The position numbers were made by a program, and so were the translations under genes. 5,775 nucleotides of DNA, from contig CAMYYQ010000094.1 of assembly GCA_947303535.1 (NCBI GenBank), positions 1-5,775 of the forward strand, read 5' to 3'. Positions 1 through 4,876 of this stretch are shown one piece after another; within the stretch, counting starts at the first letter, position 1; each line of letters begins with the position of its first letter. A model generated the notes under the pieces. The model ran no database searches. It saw only the letters and a program-made list of their open reading frames with translations, and was not told the DNA's origin. The DNA is from an uncultured Ruminococcus sp. (lineage in GTDB: Bacteria > Bacillota_A > Clostridia > Oscillospirales > Ruminococcaceae).

Positions 1-387
1 GACAGGATTATGCCCCACAGCACCGCCAACTGCCTGGGCGGACATACGCTCCACACCATTCTGCTTTGCGAGGATACGAGCAATCTCACCATAGGTCATG
101 GTTTGTCCGTAGGGTATCGTAAGTAGAATGTCATATACTGCCTTGCGGAACGGAGTTGTATTCAGACTAATTGACGGTGTGAAGTCGGGAATTTTGCCGC
201 CGAAATAAGTATCAAGCCATTTAACAGTTTCCGTAAATATAGGCAAACTGCATTCTGTAAATTCTTTACCAAGCGTGTCACCAAAATATTTCTGTCCGTC
301 GAACCATAAGCCTGTGAGTGATTCGCCGTTACTGGCAAGGGTGATATTGCCGAGCGGAGAAGTGTAGTGATATGCATTATTCATCAT
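1..387 (-). CDS. ogt: Methylated-DNA--[protein]-cysteine S-methyltransferase, 3' end cut off by window edge
   Basis: Suicide DNA-repair protein of the Ogt/MGMT family. It moves the alkyl group from O6-alkylguanine (and O4-alkylthymine) in DNA to its own cysteine. The 129 visible residues show the N-terminal RNase H-like domain (YTSPLGNITLAS, residues 8-19; LTGLWFDGQKYF, 24-35). The helix-turn-helix domain follows (TPFRKAVYDILLTIPYGQTMTYGEIARIL, 78-106), then MSAQAVGGAVGHNPV (115-129), which directly precedes the PCHRV active site in the family. The window ends there, so the catalytic cysteine cannot be checked. The residue matching the human MGMT Arg128 arginine finger (ARAVGGA) is glutamine here (Q118). 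The start at 387 overlaps the upstream gene's stop as TGATG, suggesting translational coupling. A second in-frame ATG at 384 is equally possible, and neither has a strong ribosome binding site. Family assignment is secure; activity is inferred. Confidence 0.93.
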   Translation of the reverse strand, partial: MMNNAYHYTSPLGNITLASNGESLTGLWFDGQKYFGDTLGKEFTECSLPIFTETVKWLDTYFGGKIPDFTPSISLNTTPFRKAVYDILLTIPYGQTMTYGEIARILAKQNGVERMSAQAVGGAVGHNPV

Positions 388-1115
388 CAGAAATCGTCCA
401 GCGATATGTCACCTGCATCATCAGGCATCAGACATAGGGTATTCGGCTGCTTTTTCCACTCTCTTATAGTTTTACTCCATGAATTGTCGCTTTCAGCGCA
501 CTTCTCAAGAAAAGCAGTTCCATCGTCCGACATTACCTTATCAACAAAATCCTGTGGTAAAGTAACATGGTATTTCAAGACGTACTTCCAAGCATCACGA
601 TCCCAGATATATTCGCCGTCTGTATACCAATATGGTCCGCAAAGAGTTTCATCCTTGAAAGGATGTTTGTAAAGTCCCATACAAACCATATGCGGTTGAG
701 TTGTTTGTAAATATGCAATCACTTTTTTAGGGACGGTGTAATTCTCATCAATGTGATCGTAAATGCTTTCCTCGCCGCCTTTTATTTCTTTGAAAGGCAT
801 GACATTTTTCATGGCTTCCATTCTACGTATCTCAGCAGGCGAAGGCATACTGGTTGTCTGAACATGACCGTCTATGTCATAAACATCAACTTCACAAGAT
901 TCACCATTTGATACCGAGTCCACCGATATCATTTTTCCTCTTTTTTTATTGCTGTTCTCTTTCCATTGTCGAATAGCTTTTATTTCACGTTCAATAACAG
1001 TTTCATCAGTTAGTTCAATGGGAATGATCTGTCCGACTTTTATAGTTTCATTTTCATTAGTTTTAATAAATAGAATTGTTTTATTCTCATCAACAGCAGA
1101 AAACGTTATTTCCAT
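387..1115 (-). CDS. Conserved hypothetical protein, 242 aa, co-transcribed with ogt
   Basis: Function not recognised. No signal peptide or membrane segment is visible, so it is probably a cytosolic, fairly acidic protein. The N-terminal part (1-45) looks like a small beta-rich unit (MEITFSAVDENKTILFIKT). Residues 45-115 are charged and probably less ordered. The C-terminal half is compact and rich in aromatics: DHIDENYTVPKKVIAYL (120-136), MGLYKHPF (146-153), GPYWYTDGEYIWDRDAWKYVLKYHVTLPQDFV (160-191), and a last segment LCLMPDDAGDISLDDF (227-242). That half reads as a conserved domain seen in hypothetical proteins of Ruminococcus-like bacteria, from memory and unchecked. The ATG at 1115 is preferred over one at 1133 because an AGGAGGAG site sits 5 nt upstream of it. 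The gene has its own promoter and its TGA overlaps the ogt start, so it is the first gene of an operon with a DNA-repair enzyme. Confidence 0.85.
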   Translation of the reverse strand: MEITFSAVDENKTILFIKTNENETIKVGQIIPIELTDETVIEREIKAIRQWKENSNKKRGKMISVDSVSNGESCEVDVYDIDGHVQTTSMPSPAEIRRMEAMKNVMPFKEIKGGEESIYDHIDENYTVPKKVIAYLQTTQPHMVCMGLYKHPFKDETLCGPYWYTDGEYIWDRDAWKYVLKYHVTLPQDFVDKVMSDDGTAFLEKCAESDNSWSKTIREWKKQPNTLCLMPDDAGDISLDDF

Positions 1116-1120
1116 ACATA

Positions 1121-1128
1121 CTCCTCCT
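1121..1128 (-). promoter_or_regulatory. Ribosome binding site that fixes the start at 1115
   Basis: AGGAGGAG on the minus strand lies 5 nt before the ATG at 1115. Starting at the upstream ATG (1133) would translate the Shine-Dalgarno sequence itself, giving MSGGVC before the real N-terminus, so the shorter protein is favoured. Confidence 0.85.
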
Positions 1129-1164
1129 GACAAAATGAATAGAGCCTATTACCCTTATAAATTA

Positions 1165-1193
1165 ATTATATCACATCCCAAACGAAAATACAA
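1165..1193 (-). promoter_or_regulatory. Sigma-A-type promoter for the 242-aa gene and ogt
   Basis: On the minus strand a TTGTAT -35 box (1188-1193) and a perfect TATAAT -10 box (1165-1170) are separated by exactly 17 bp. The -10 box lies about 50 nt upstream of the start codon at 1115, leaving a short A/T-rich leader. No operator-like dyad is obvious on top of it. Confidence 0.8.
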
Positions 1194-1301
1194 TACACTT
1201 CTATGGCAATTATCTGTGATAAAGTAGCTCTTTAAATTCTCTATAATGCAGAGAAATATTAACCGAAAAAGCTCAGATGTTTACACGACCGTTCAAGAGT
1301 A

Positions 1302-1362
1302 GCAAGCTCGGTATCTCCGCATTACAAATTTTCAGATTTGAATGCTCCGATACTCAGCTTGC
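1302..1362. repeat. 61-nt interrupted inverted repeat (long hairpin)
   Basis: Four paired blocks stack in register: GCAAGCT (1302-1308) with AGCTTGC (1356-1362), GTATC (1311-1315) with GATAC (1349-1353), GCATT (1319-1323) with AATGC (1341-1345), and CAAAT (1325-1329) with ATTTG (1336-1340). They are separated by a 2x2 internal loop, a 3x3 internal loop with TCC on both sides, and one bulged A (1324). The apical loop is TTTCAG (1330-1335). That gives 22 Watson-Crick pairs in 61 nt with no T-run after it. A short AGGG/CCCT hairpin follows at 1366-1379. The regular interruptions resemble folded single-strand recognition sites (relaxase or recombinase substrates) or a structured RNA more than a terminator. 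Confidence 0.75.
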
Positions 1363-1453
1363 CAGAGGGTTCCACCCCTGTGCCCCCGTCCGAAAAAGAT
1401 AAAGATATGATGCAAAATCATTGACTAAAAGTGAGTAAAAACCTGTGCCTGAC

Positions 1454-1473
1454 GGCTTGGATAATGACAAGCC
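1454..1473. repeat. Short inverted repeat GGCTTG/CAAGCC
   Basis: A perfect 6-bp stem (1454-1459 with 1468-1473) encloses an 8-nt loop (GATAATGA). It lies between the long hairpin and the nested dyad and has no T-tract. It may be part of the same structured element. Confidence 0.45.
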
Positions 1474-1495
1474 CCACAGATATAAAAATCAAACC

Positions 1496-1554
1496 CAGCA
1501 AGCACGGCAATTCGTTCCCACAAGAATTGTGAAAACGCCTTGCATTGCTTGCTG
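1496..1554. repeat. Nested inverted repeats
   Basis: The outer arms CAGCAAGCA (1496-1504) and TGCTTGCTG (1546-1554) are perfect 9-bp complements. They can be extended outward through AACC/GGTT at the edges (to about 1492 and 1560) across a small bulge. Between them CAATTC (1508-1513) pairs with GAATTG (1524-1529) around a 10-nt loop. An alternative hairpin, CACAA (1519-1523) with TTGTG (1527-1531), shares the same bases, so two mutually exclusive inner folds exist. No T-tract follows. I have an unverified impression that similar sequence occurs near mobilisation regions of clostridial integrative elements. Confidence 0.7.
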
Positions 1555-1606
1555 AGGGTTACGCCCCCAATCCCCCGATTCTGAACAGAAAAAATGCAAT
1601 GAAATC

Positions 1607-1628
1607 ATCCACTCTACGGAGCGTGGAT
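1607..1628. promoter_or_regulatory. Operator-like inverted repeat on the flavoprotein promoter
   Basis: ATCCAC (1607-1612) and GTGGAT (1623-1628) form a perfect 6-bp dyad with a 10-bp centre. The right half-site ends on the first base of the -35 box. Half-site centres are about 16 bp apart, and the position would let a bound dimer block RNA polymerase. The regulator is unknown. The sequence also loosely resembles one type I-C CRISPR repeat, but there is no array. Confidence 0.45.
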
Positions 1629-1656
1629 TGACGTGACTTCCGCACGGGTTTATAAT
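1628..1656 (+). promoter_or_regulatory. Strong sigma-A promoter for the flavoprotein gene
   Basis: TTGACG (1628-1633) and a perfect TATAAT (1651-1656) are separated by 17 bp, close to full consensus. Transcription would start about 40 nt upstream of the ATG at 1703. The leader includes GGAGG (1685-1689) and GGAG (1689-1692), 13 and 10 nt before the start codon. Confidence 0.88.
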
Positions 1657-1702
1657 AAAAATATCAGCATAAAAACTGAGAAGCGGAGGGAGAAAGATCA
1701 CT

Positions 1703-2392
1703 ATGAAAATACTTGTTCTGAACGGCAGTCCCAAGCGTGAAAAAAGCGACACGATGCACATAACACGGGCGTTCCTTGAAGGCATGAAAGAAGCCGCTCC
1801 GCAGGAAGTCCACATCGTTGATATTATCGACAAGCATATCGAATATTGCACAGGCTGTTTCACCTGCAAGCGCAACGGCGGAGAGTGTATCCATAACGAT
1901 GATATGAAAGAGCTTCTCAGCGAGGTTCTGGAGAGCGATCTTCTGCTGTTCAGCTATCCGCTTTACTGCTACGGAATGCCTGCACCGATGAAAGCTTTTG
2001 CTGACCGCACGATGCCGCTTTTAAGTATGGCAATGAAGAAGCAGGGCGACAGGTATGTTCACGTCGGACAGGCGGACTTTTCACATCTGAGATTCATGAT
2101 GATCTGCGGCTGCGGATTTCCGAACAGCAAGCAGAATTTTGAGCCTGCGGTCATGCAGTTCAAGCTGATGTTCCCGAATAACCATACTATCATTACCGTG
2201 CCCGAAAGTCCGATGTTCAACGCTCCCGAAGCAGCAGAGGTAACTGCGCCGAGACTGGCACTTGTGAAACAGGCTGGAATGCAGTACGCTGAGATCGGAG
2301 AAATTGACGGTGATCTGCTTGCGGAGATATGCTCTCCGATGATACCGGAAGATGTGTATGCGGCGATATGCAATGAGGAGATAAAGGTATAA
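1703..2392 (+). CDS. Iron-sulfur-flavoprotein-like NAD(P)H/FMN reductase
   Basis: A 229-residue cytosolic protein of the flavodoxin-like NADPH-dependent FMN reductase superfamily. The N-terminus MKILVLNGSPKREKSDT is the first beta strand plus the phosphate-binding loop for FMN (GSPK, residues 8-11). SYPLYCYGMPAPMKAFADR (84-102) is the second flavin-contacting segment of the family. Between them is a compact cysteine cluster C49-x2-C52-x2-C55-x6-C62. This matches the CX2CX2CX4-7C motif that holds a [4Fe-4S] cluster in archaeal iron-sulfur flavoprotein (Isf). Binding of FMN plus a cluster, and a role in electron transfer or oxidant/xenobiotic reduction, follow from family knowledge; the substrate is unknown. 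The C-terminal 50 residues are family-variable. It is a single-gene unit with its own promoter, an operator-like dyad and a terminator right after the stop. In some relatives the cysteines are not cluster ligands, so the Fe-S assignment is likely rather than certain. Confidence 0.9.
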   Translation: MKILVLNGSPKREKSDTMHITRAFLEGMKEAAPQEVHIVDIIDKHIEYCTGCFTCKRNGGECIHNDDMKELLSEVLESDLLLFSYPLYCYGMPAPMKAFADRTMPLLSMAMKKQGDRYVHVGQADFSHLRFMMICGCGFPNSKQNFEPAVMQFKLMFPNNHTIITVPESPMFNAPEAAEVTAPRLALVKQAGMQYAEIGEIDGDLLAEICSPMIPEDVYAAICNEEIKV

Positions 2393-2399
2393 AAATCAA

Positions 2400-2424
2400 G
2401 GCGCAGATGTTGGTTATCTGCGCC
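2400..2424. terminator. Bidirectional intrinsic terminator between convergent genes
   Basis: A perfect 9-bp GC-rich stem, GGCGCAGAT (2400-2408) with ATCTGCGCC (2416-2424), closes a 7-nt loop. On the plus strand it is followed by a short TTTT run (2428-2431). On the minus strand it is followed by TTGATTTTTA. It begins 7 nt after the flavoprotein stop and lies 14 nt beyond the stop of the minus-strand zinc-ribbon gene, so it can end both transcripts. Confidence 0.88.
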
Positions 2425-2438
2425 AAGTTTTCAGAATT

Positions 2439-2663
2439 TCATTCCACAATTACATCGTTATAATCAATATTACAATGCCATCCGCACTCATTTGTACAAA
2501 TAAAGAAATGTGGTCTGGAAATCTTTCCTTGAGGACATACAACCCTGCCTATTCCACATTTAGGACACACAGGCTCTCTATGTGAAAGCATATCATCTTG
2601 AAATCTTATTTCCTCCTCAGTTGACATATGGATCTCAAAAATATCGTTAGGATCAATCGACAT
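2439..2663 (-). CDS. Small zinc-ribbon-like protein, 74 aa
   Basis: Function not recognised. The acidic N-terminal third (MSIDPNDIFEIHMSTEEEIRFQDDML) is followed by a cysteine-rich domain: C33-x2-C36, C43, C56, C60 and C64. The pairs CPKCG and CTNECGWHC look like zinc-ribbon knuckles, as in topoisomerase-type or restriction-associated zinc ribbons (PVCPKCGIGRVV, then a basic patch GKISRPHFFICTN). Nucleic-acid binding is therefore plausible but inferred. The ATG at 2663 is preferred to a GTG at 2672 because AAGG (2673-2676) lies about 9 nt upstream of the ATG and would abut the GTG. It follows mutM by 57 nt on the same strand with no terminator between, so it is probably the last gene of the DUF5131-mutM operon. 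Confidence 0.78.
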   Translation of the reverse strand: MSIDPNDIFEIHMSTEEEIRFQDDMLSHREPVCPKCGIGRVVCPQGKISRPHFFICTNECGWHCNIDYNDVIVE

Positions 2664-2720
2664 ATTACACACCTTCTATCATTAAACTGCAATCAACACA
2701 GAAATTGAGATATGCGAAGT

Positions 2721-3548
2721 TTATTTCTTCTGACATTTCGGGCAGTAGCAGCTGCTCCGACAGCCGACAGTTAACTTTTCAAACAGAGTTCCGCAGAACT
2801 CGCAAGGCTTACCGTTATGACCGTATGCTTTCAGAAACGGCGTGTTACGGTATTCCTTGCCATTGCCTGCAAGATAGTCCTCGGGAGTTATCTCATTTGC
2901 TTCTGTCGCCCATGCTATAACCTTAGGTATCTGTTCTGCTAGACGTTTCCATTCTGAGCGAGTGAGATAACAACACGGCTTTTCGGGGTGAATTTTCGCT
3001 GCGTGAAGTATCTCGTCAGAGTAAATGTTGCCGATACCTGCAATGATAGTCTGGTCGTGAAGCATTTCCTTTATTGCTTTCTTTCGTTTGTTCAGCTTTT
3101 CTATCAGGAAATCGGCAGTCAGCAGCGCGTTATCAGGCTCGATACCGAGCTTGTCCATTCCTGTAACGGTATCGGCTTCGTCATTGCTTAGTAGCCAGAA
3201 GCGTCCAAAACGGCGGACATCAATATAGCGTATCTGTTTTCCATCAGACAGTTCGGCTTTGAGATGAGTGTGCTTTTCTTCCTGATGATCAGCAGGTGTA
3301 ACAAGCAGTTGTCCCGTCATTCGCAGGTGGAGCACCAGCCTACTTCCGTTATCAAGGTGAAATATGAGAAACTTGCCCCTGCGGCTCATTCCTGTGAATG
3401 AACAGCCAACGAGAGAGCTCGAAAACGTATCCGCATCTGGAAATGCGATTATTTGCGGATTGTGTATCTTCAGTGAAGTAATACTCCTGCCGCTGATCTG
3501 AGGTCCGATTATTCGGCGTATCGTTTCAACTTCTGGTAATTCGGGCAT
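2721..3548 (-). CDS. mutM: Formamidopyrimidine-DNA glycosylase (Fpg/MutM)
   Basis: Bifunctional base-excision repair enzyme. It removes 8-oxoguanine and formamidopyrimidines from DNA and cuts the abasic site by beta/delta elimination. At 275 aa it is the usual length and all hallmarks are present. MPELPEVET gives the N-terminal proline nucleophile (P2 before Met removal) and the catalytic glutamate (E3). K59 in RRGKF matches E. coli K57. M77 lies in HLRMTGQ, and DVRRFGRF (110-117) carries the conserved Arg and intercalating Phe. KEMLHDQTIIAGIGNIYSDEIL (160-181) is the helix-two-turn-helix with the conserved Asn (N174). The C-terminal zinc finger is C249-x2-C252-x16-C269-x2-C272, with the conserved Arg at R264. 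The start must be 3548, since the three extra residues from 3557 would mask the proline nucleophile. It starts 21 nt after the DUF5131 gene ends, indicating an operon. Confidence 0.98.
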   Translation of the reverse strand: MPELPEVETIRRIIGPQISGRSITSLKIHNPQIIAFPDADTFSSSLVGCSFTGMSRRGKFLIFHLDNGSRLVLHLRMTGQLLVTPADHQEEKHTHLKAELSDGKQIRYIDVRRFGRFWLLSNDEADTVTGMDKLGIEPDNALLTADFLIEKLNKRKKAIKEMLHDQTIIAGIGNIYSDEILHAAKIHPEKPCCYLTRSEWKRLAEQIPKVIAWATEANEITPEDYLAGNGKEYRNTPFLKAYGHNGKPCEFCGTLFEKLTVGCRSSCYCPKCQKK

Positions 3549-3557
3549 TTCCTTCAT

Positions 3558-3564
3558 TCCTTTC
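3558..3564 (-). promoter_or_regulatory. Ribosome binding site that decides the mutM start
   Basis: GAAAGGA on the minus strand is 9 nt before the ATG at 3548 but touches the ATG at 3557. Only the downstream ATG has normal spacing, and only it exposes Pro as the residue after Met, as the enzyme's chemistry requires. Confidence 0.8.
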
Positions 3565-3569
3565 AGATA

Positions 3570-4445
3570 TCATTTTTCGCACTTCCCACAATTGCTGCAG
3601 CCGTTGCAGGAGAGACGCATACCACAGGTCTCGCAGCGCTCTCTAAAAGTCGGCTTGTACCTATCCTCGTCGGGAAGGAGATAGCCCATATCGTTGTACA
3701 GGTTAAAGTGTATCGGCTTACCCTTGAAGCCCATACCTGACTTGTACGCCTGCTGACTTTGCAGACCGTTGCCTTCTATCTTGTACAGCCTTCCGTCTTT
3801 TACAAAGCGTCTGCCTGTCCCGCAGAAAACAAAGGTGATGTTGTTGTCAACACATTCCTGCCGAAGTGAGCGCACCCAGTCGAAGTGACAGGGACGGGCT
3901 CCGTCGTAGTTCTCACCGTCACAGAGGACTTGCTCTATCTGTCCTGTTTCAAGGTATCTGCGCATACTCACGGGACCAATGAACGGAGCACACATCACGC
4001 CTTTATGCTTGAAAGGCAATTCGAGAAGTATATGAATCCGCTCGTCTGCGCGGAGCTGATTTTCAGCAGTGACGTTGAAGAAGATGTTGTCCCAACCGTC
4101 GCCCCAGTCCTTGGGCAGATGATCCGCGACTCGCTCGGGGCGTTTGGTCAGCAGGAAGAATATCACATCGCTGCGAATACGCATAAGCTCCCATGCTTCA
4201 TCACGCCACTCGTCTGCTTCAGCGAGAAAGAAGTCGGATGTCATGCATACTCGTATCATCTCACCGCTTTTTATCTTGTAATTGCCACCCCTGTCCTTTT
4301 GTATGGGATAGTTGAAGCCAGCTTTTGTACGATATATGTGTGAGCCGTCCTGGTCTCTCATTTTATCGAGAAAATACATATAGCAGTTGTCACAGCCCTC
4401 ACTTTTCTTGATACAGCCGTGCCAGGGATTCCATATATCGTGCAT
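3570..4445 (-). CDS. DUF5131 (phage Gp37/Gp68-like) three-Cys-motif protein
   Basis: A 291-aa member of the DUF5131/Gp37Gp68 family. The N-terminal signature MHDIWNPWHGCIKKSEGCDNCYMYFLDK has C11-x6-C18-x2-C21, the three-cysteine motif that gives the family its radical-SAM-like appearance. Other family blocks are VCMTSDFFLAEADEWRDEAW (66-85), FLLTKRPERVADHLP (97-111), NIFFNVTAENQ (120-130), CAPFIGPVS (152-160) and RPCHFDWVRSLRQEC (184-198). The C-terminus is unusually cysteine-rich: C271-x2-C274, C280, C283, C286, C289, which could be a second metal site. The biochemical reaction is unestablished to my knowledge. Relatives occur in phages and mobile elements, often beside a TcmP partner, which is not present here. 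Instead the gene leads an operon with mutM, suggesting a link to DNA or nucleotide damage (inference). Start support: GAGG 7 nt upstream and the family's usual N-terminus. Confidence 0.92.
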   Translation of the reverse strand: MHDIWNPWHGCIKKSEGCDNCYMYFLDKMRDQDGSHIYRTKAGFNYPIQKDRGGNYKIKSGEMIRVCMTSDFFLAEADEWRDEAWELMRIRSDVIFFLLTKRPERVADHLPKDWGDGWDNIFFNVTAENQLRADERIHILLELPFKHKGVMCAPFIGPVSMRRYLETGQIEQVLCDGENYDGARPCHFDWVRSLRQECVDNNITFVFCGTGRRFVKDGRLYKIEGNGLQSQQAYKSGMGFKGKPIHFNLYNDMGYLLPDEDRYKPTFRERCETCGMRLSCNGCSNCGKCEK

Positions 4446-4478
4446 TTTACCACCTCGACTTCTAAATTTGACTTATTT

Positions 4479-4507
4479 ATCATAGCATAGGAACAGAGAA
4501 AAGTCAA
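4479..4507 (-). promoter_or_regulatory. Promoter of the DUF5131-mutM-zinc ribbon operon
   Basis: On the minus strand TTGACT (4502-4507) and TATGAT (4479-4484) have a 17-bp spacer, and the -10 box is preceded by TGC (extended -10). It is about 35 nt upstream of the start at 4445. Its -35 box overlaps one arm of the 4503-4530 dyad. Confidence 0.83.
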
Positions 4508-4530
4508 TTCATATACCGCCTTCAATTGAC
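4503..4530. promoter_or_regulatory. Operator-like inverted repeat GTCAATT/AATTGAC
   Basis: Perfect 7-bp arms (4503-4509 and 4524-4530) are separated by 14 bp, so half-site centres are 21 bp apart, two helical turns. One arm covers the -35 box of the DUF5131-mutM promoter. It is a plausible repressor site for that operon; the binding protein is unknown and it does not match a Firmicute LexA box. Confidence 0.45.
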
Positions 4531-4566
4531 ATTTCTTCATTCCGATATCAGTTAGTAATATATTTG

Positions 4567-4595
4567 TTGAAATCCGATTACTTTTATGATATAAT
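4567..4595 (+). promoter_or_regulatory. Promoter of the DUF3791-DUF3990 cassette
   Basis: TTGAAA (4567-4572) and a perfect TATAAT (4590-4595) are 17 bp apart, with TGA before the -10 box (extended -10). The leader is about 60 nt and ends in AAGGAGG (4647-4653), 7 nt before the ATG. All signals are near consensus, so the cassette should be well expressed unless repressed. Confidence 0.87.
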
Positions 4596-4660
4596 AATCA
4601 TAGAGAAAGCAGCTGGCAAAATCGCTCTCATGTAGCTTAAATATAAAAGGAGGTACTAAT

Positions 4661-4876
4661 ATGACCAGAGAAGTAACTGAGTTTGTGATATATATTATAA
4701 ACGAAATTGCCAACGCCAATGGATGTTCAACTTCGGATGTTTACCGTATATTAGAGAGCACTGGTTGTATTAGCAACTACCTTGTTCCTTTTTATGATGT
4801 GCTCCATACTATGAGTTCGGAAAGTATAGTTAGCGACGTTATGGAGTTTATTCAATCGAAAGGAGCAAGAATATGA
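4661..4876 (+). CDS. DUF3791 family small protein, first gene of the cassette
   Basis: A 71-residue, probably all-helical protein. The pattern EFVIYIINEIANANGCSTSDVYRILESTGCISNYLVPFYDVLHTMSSESIVSDVMEFIQSKG matches DUF3791: a first helix with FVIY, a helix-loop with the SxxDVYRIL core (24-31), then YDVLHTMSSESIVSDVMEFI (45-64), where LHT and the DVxEFI ending are typical. It has a textbook ribosome binding site, and its stop overlaps the next start as ATGA, so translation is coupled to the DUF3990 gene. The family is found next to DUF3990 proteins in gut Firmicutes. A small protein encoded directly ahead of a predicted ADP-ribosyltransferase-like protein fits an antitoxin or neutralising partner, but this is inferred from layout only. 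Confidence 0.85.
   Translation: MTREVTEFVIYIINEIANANGCSTSDVYRILESTGCISNYLVPFYDVLHTMSSESIVSDVMEFIQSKGARI

Larger units (their letters stand above)
1194..1606. other. Gene-free, dyad-rich intergenic region
   Basis: This stretch lies upstream of both the minus-strand hypothetical/ogt operon and the plus-strand flavoprotein gene, which point away from each other. I see no credible gene in it: open frames are short and lack ribosome binding sites. It carries a small TTCTCT/AGAGAA dyad (1237-1255), a long interrupted hairpin (1302-1362) followed by an AGGG/CCCT mini-hairpin and a C-rich patch near 1375-1387, a GGCTTG/CAAGCC hairpin (1454-1473), and a nested dyad (1496-1559). None is followed by a T-tract, so they are not ordinary terminators. 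The density of structure in a gap of this size suggests a remnant of a mobile element (for example an oriT/mobilisation region) or a structured RNA. Both are inferences. Confidence 0.6.

Noticed and set aside
367..672. 101-codon open frame on the plus strand.
   Set aside because: It is antisense to the 3' part of the 242-aa gene, with no ribosome binding site and no family features.
1237..1255. TTCTCT/AGAGAA hairpin with an internal TATAAT on the plus strand, as a possible ncRNA promoter.
   Set aside because: No -35 element lies at suitable distance, and a 6-bp A/T-rich dyad is weak evidence.
1613..1633. CTCTACGGAGCGTGGATTGA resembles part of a type I-C CRISPR repeat.
   Set aside because: Only one copy is present, there are no regularly spaced repeats and no cas genes, and the GGATTGAC part is better explained as a -35 box with a dyad.
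1489..1875. 128-codon open frame on the minus strand.
   Set aside because: It overlaps the clear flavoprotein gene antisense and runs into the dyad-rich region. It has low-complexity shadow composition, no RBS and no family features.
2439..2672. Longer zinc-ribbon protein starting at GTG 2672.
   Set aside because: The AAGG site would abut the GTG; spacing is normal only for the ATG at 2663.
2721..3557. MutM start three codons further upstream (MKEMPELPE).
   Set aside because: The enzyme needs Pro directly after the initiator Met, and the ribosome binding site spacing favours 3548.
3885..4343. 152-codon open frame on the plus strand.
   Set aside because: It lies entirely antisense to the conserved DUF5131 gene and has no recognisable domain or promoter; a shadow frame.
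4526..4531. Perfect TTGACA -35 box on the plus strand.
   Set aside because: No -10-like sequence lies 16-18 bp downstream. It is better read as one arm of the GTCAATT/AATTGAC dyad.
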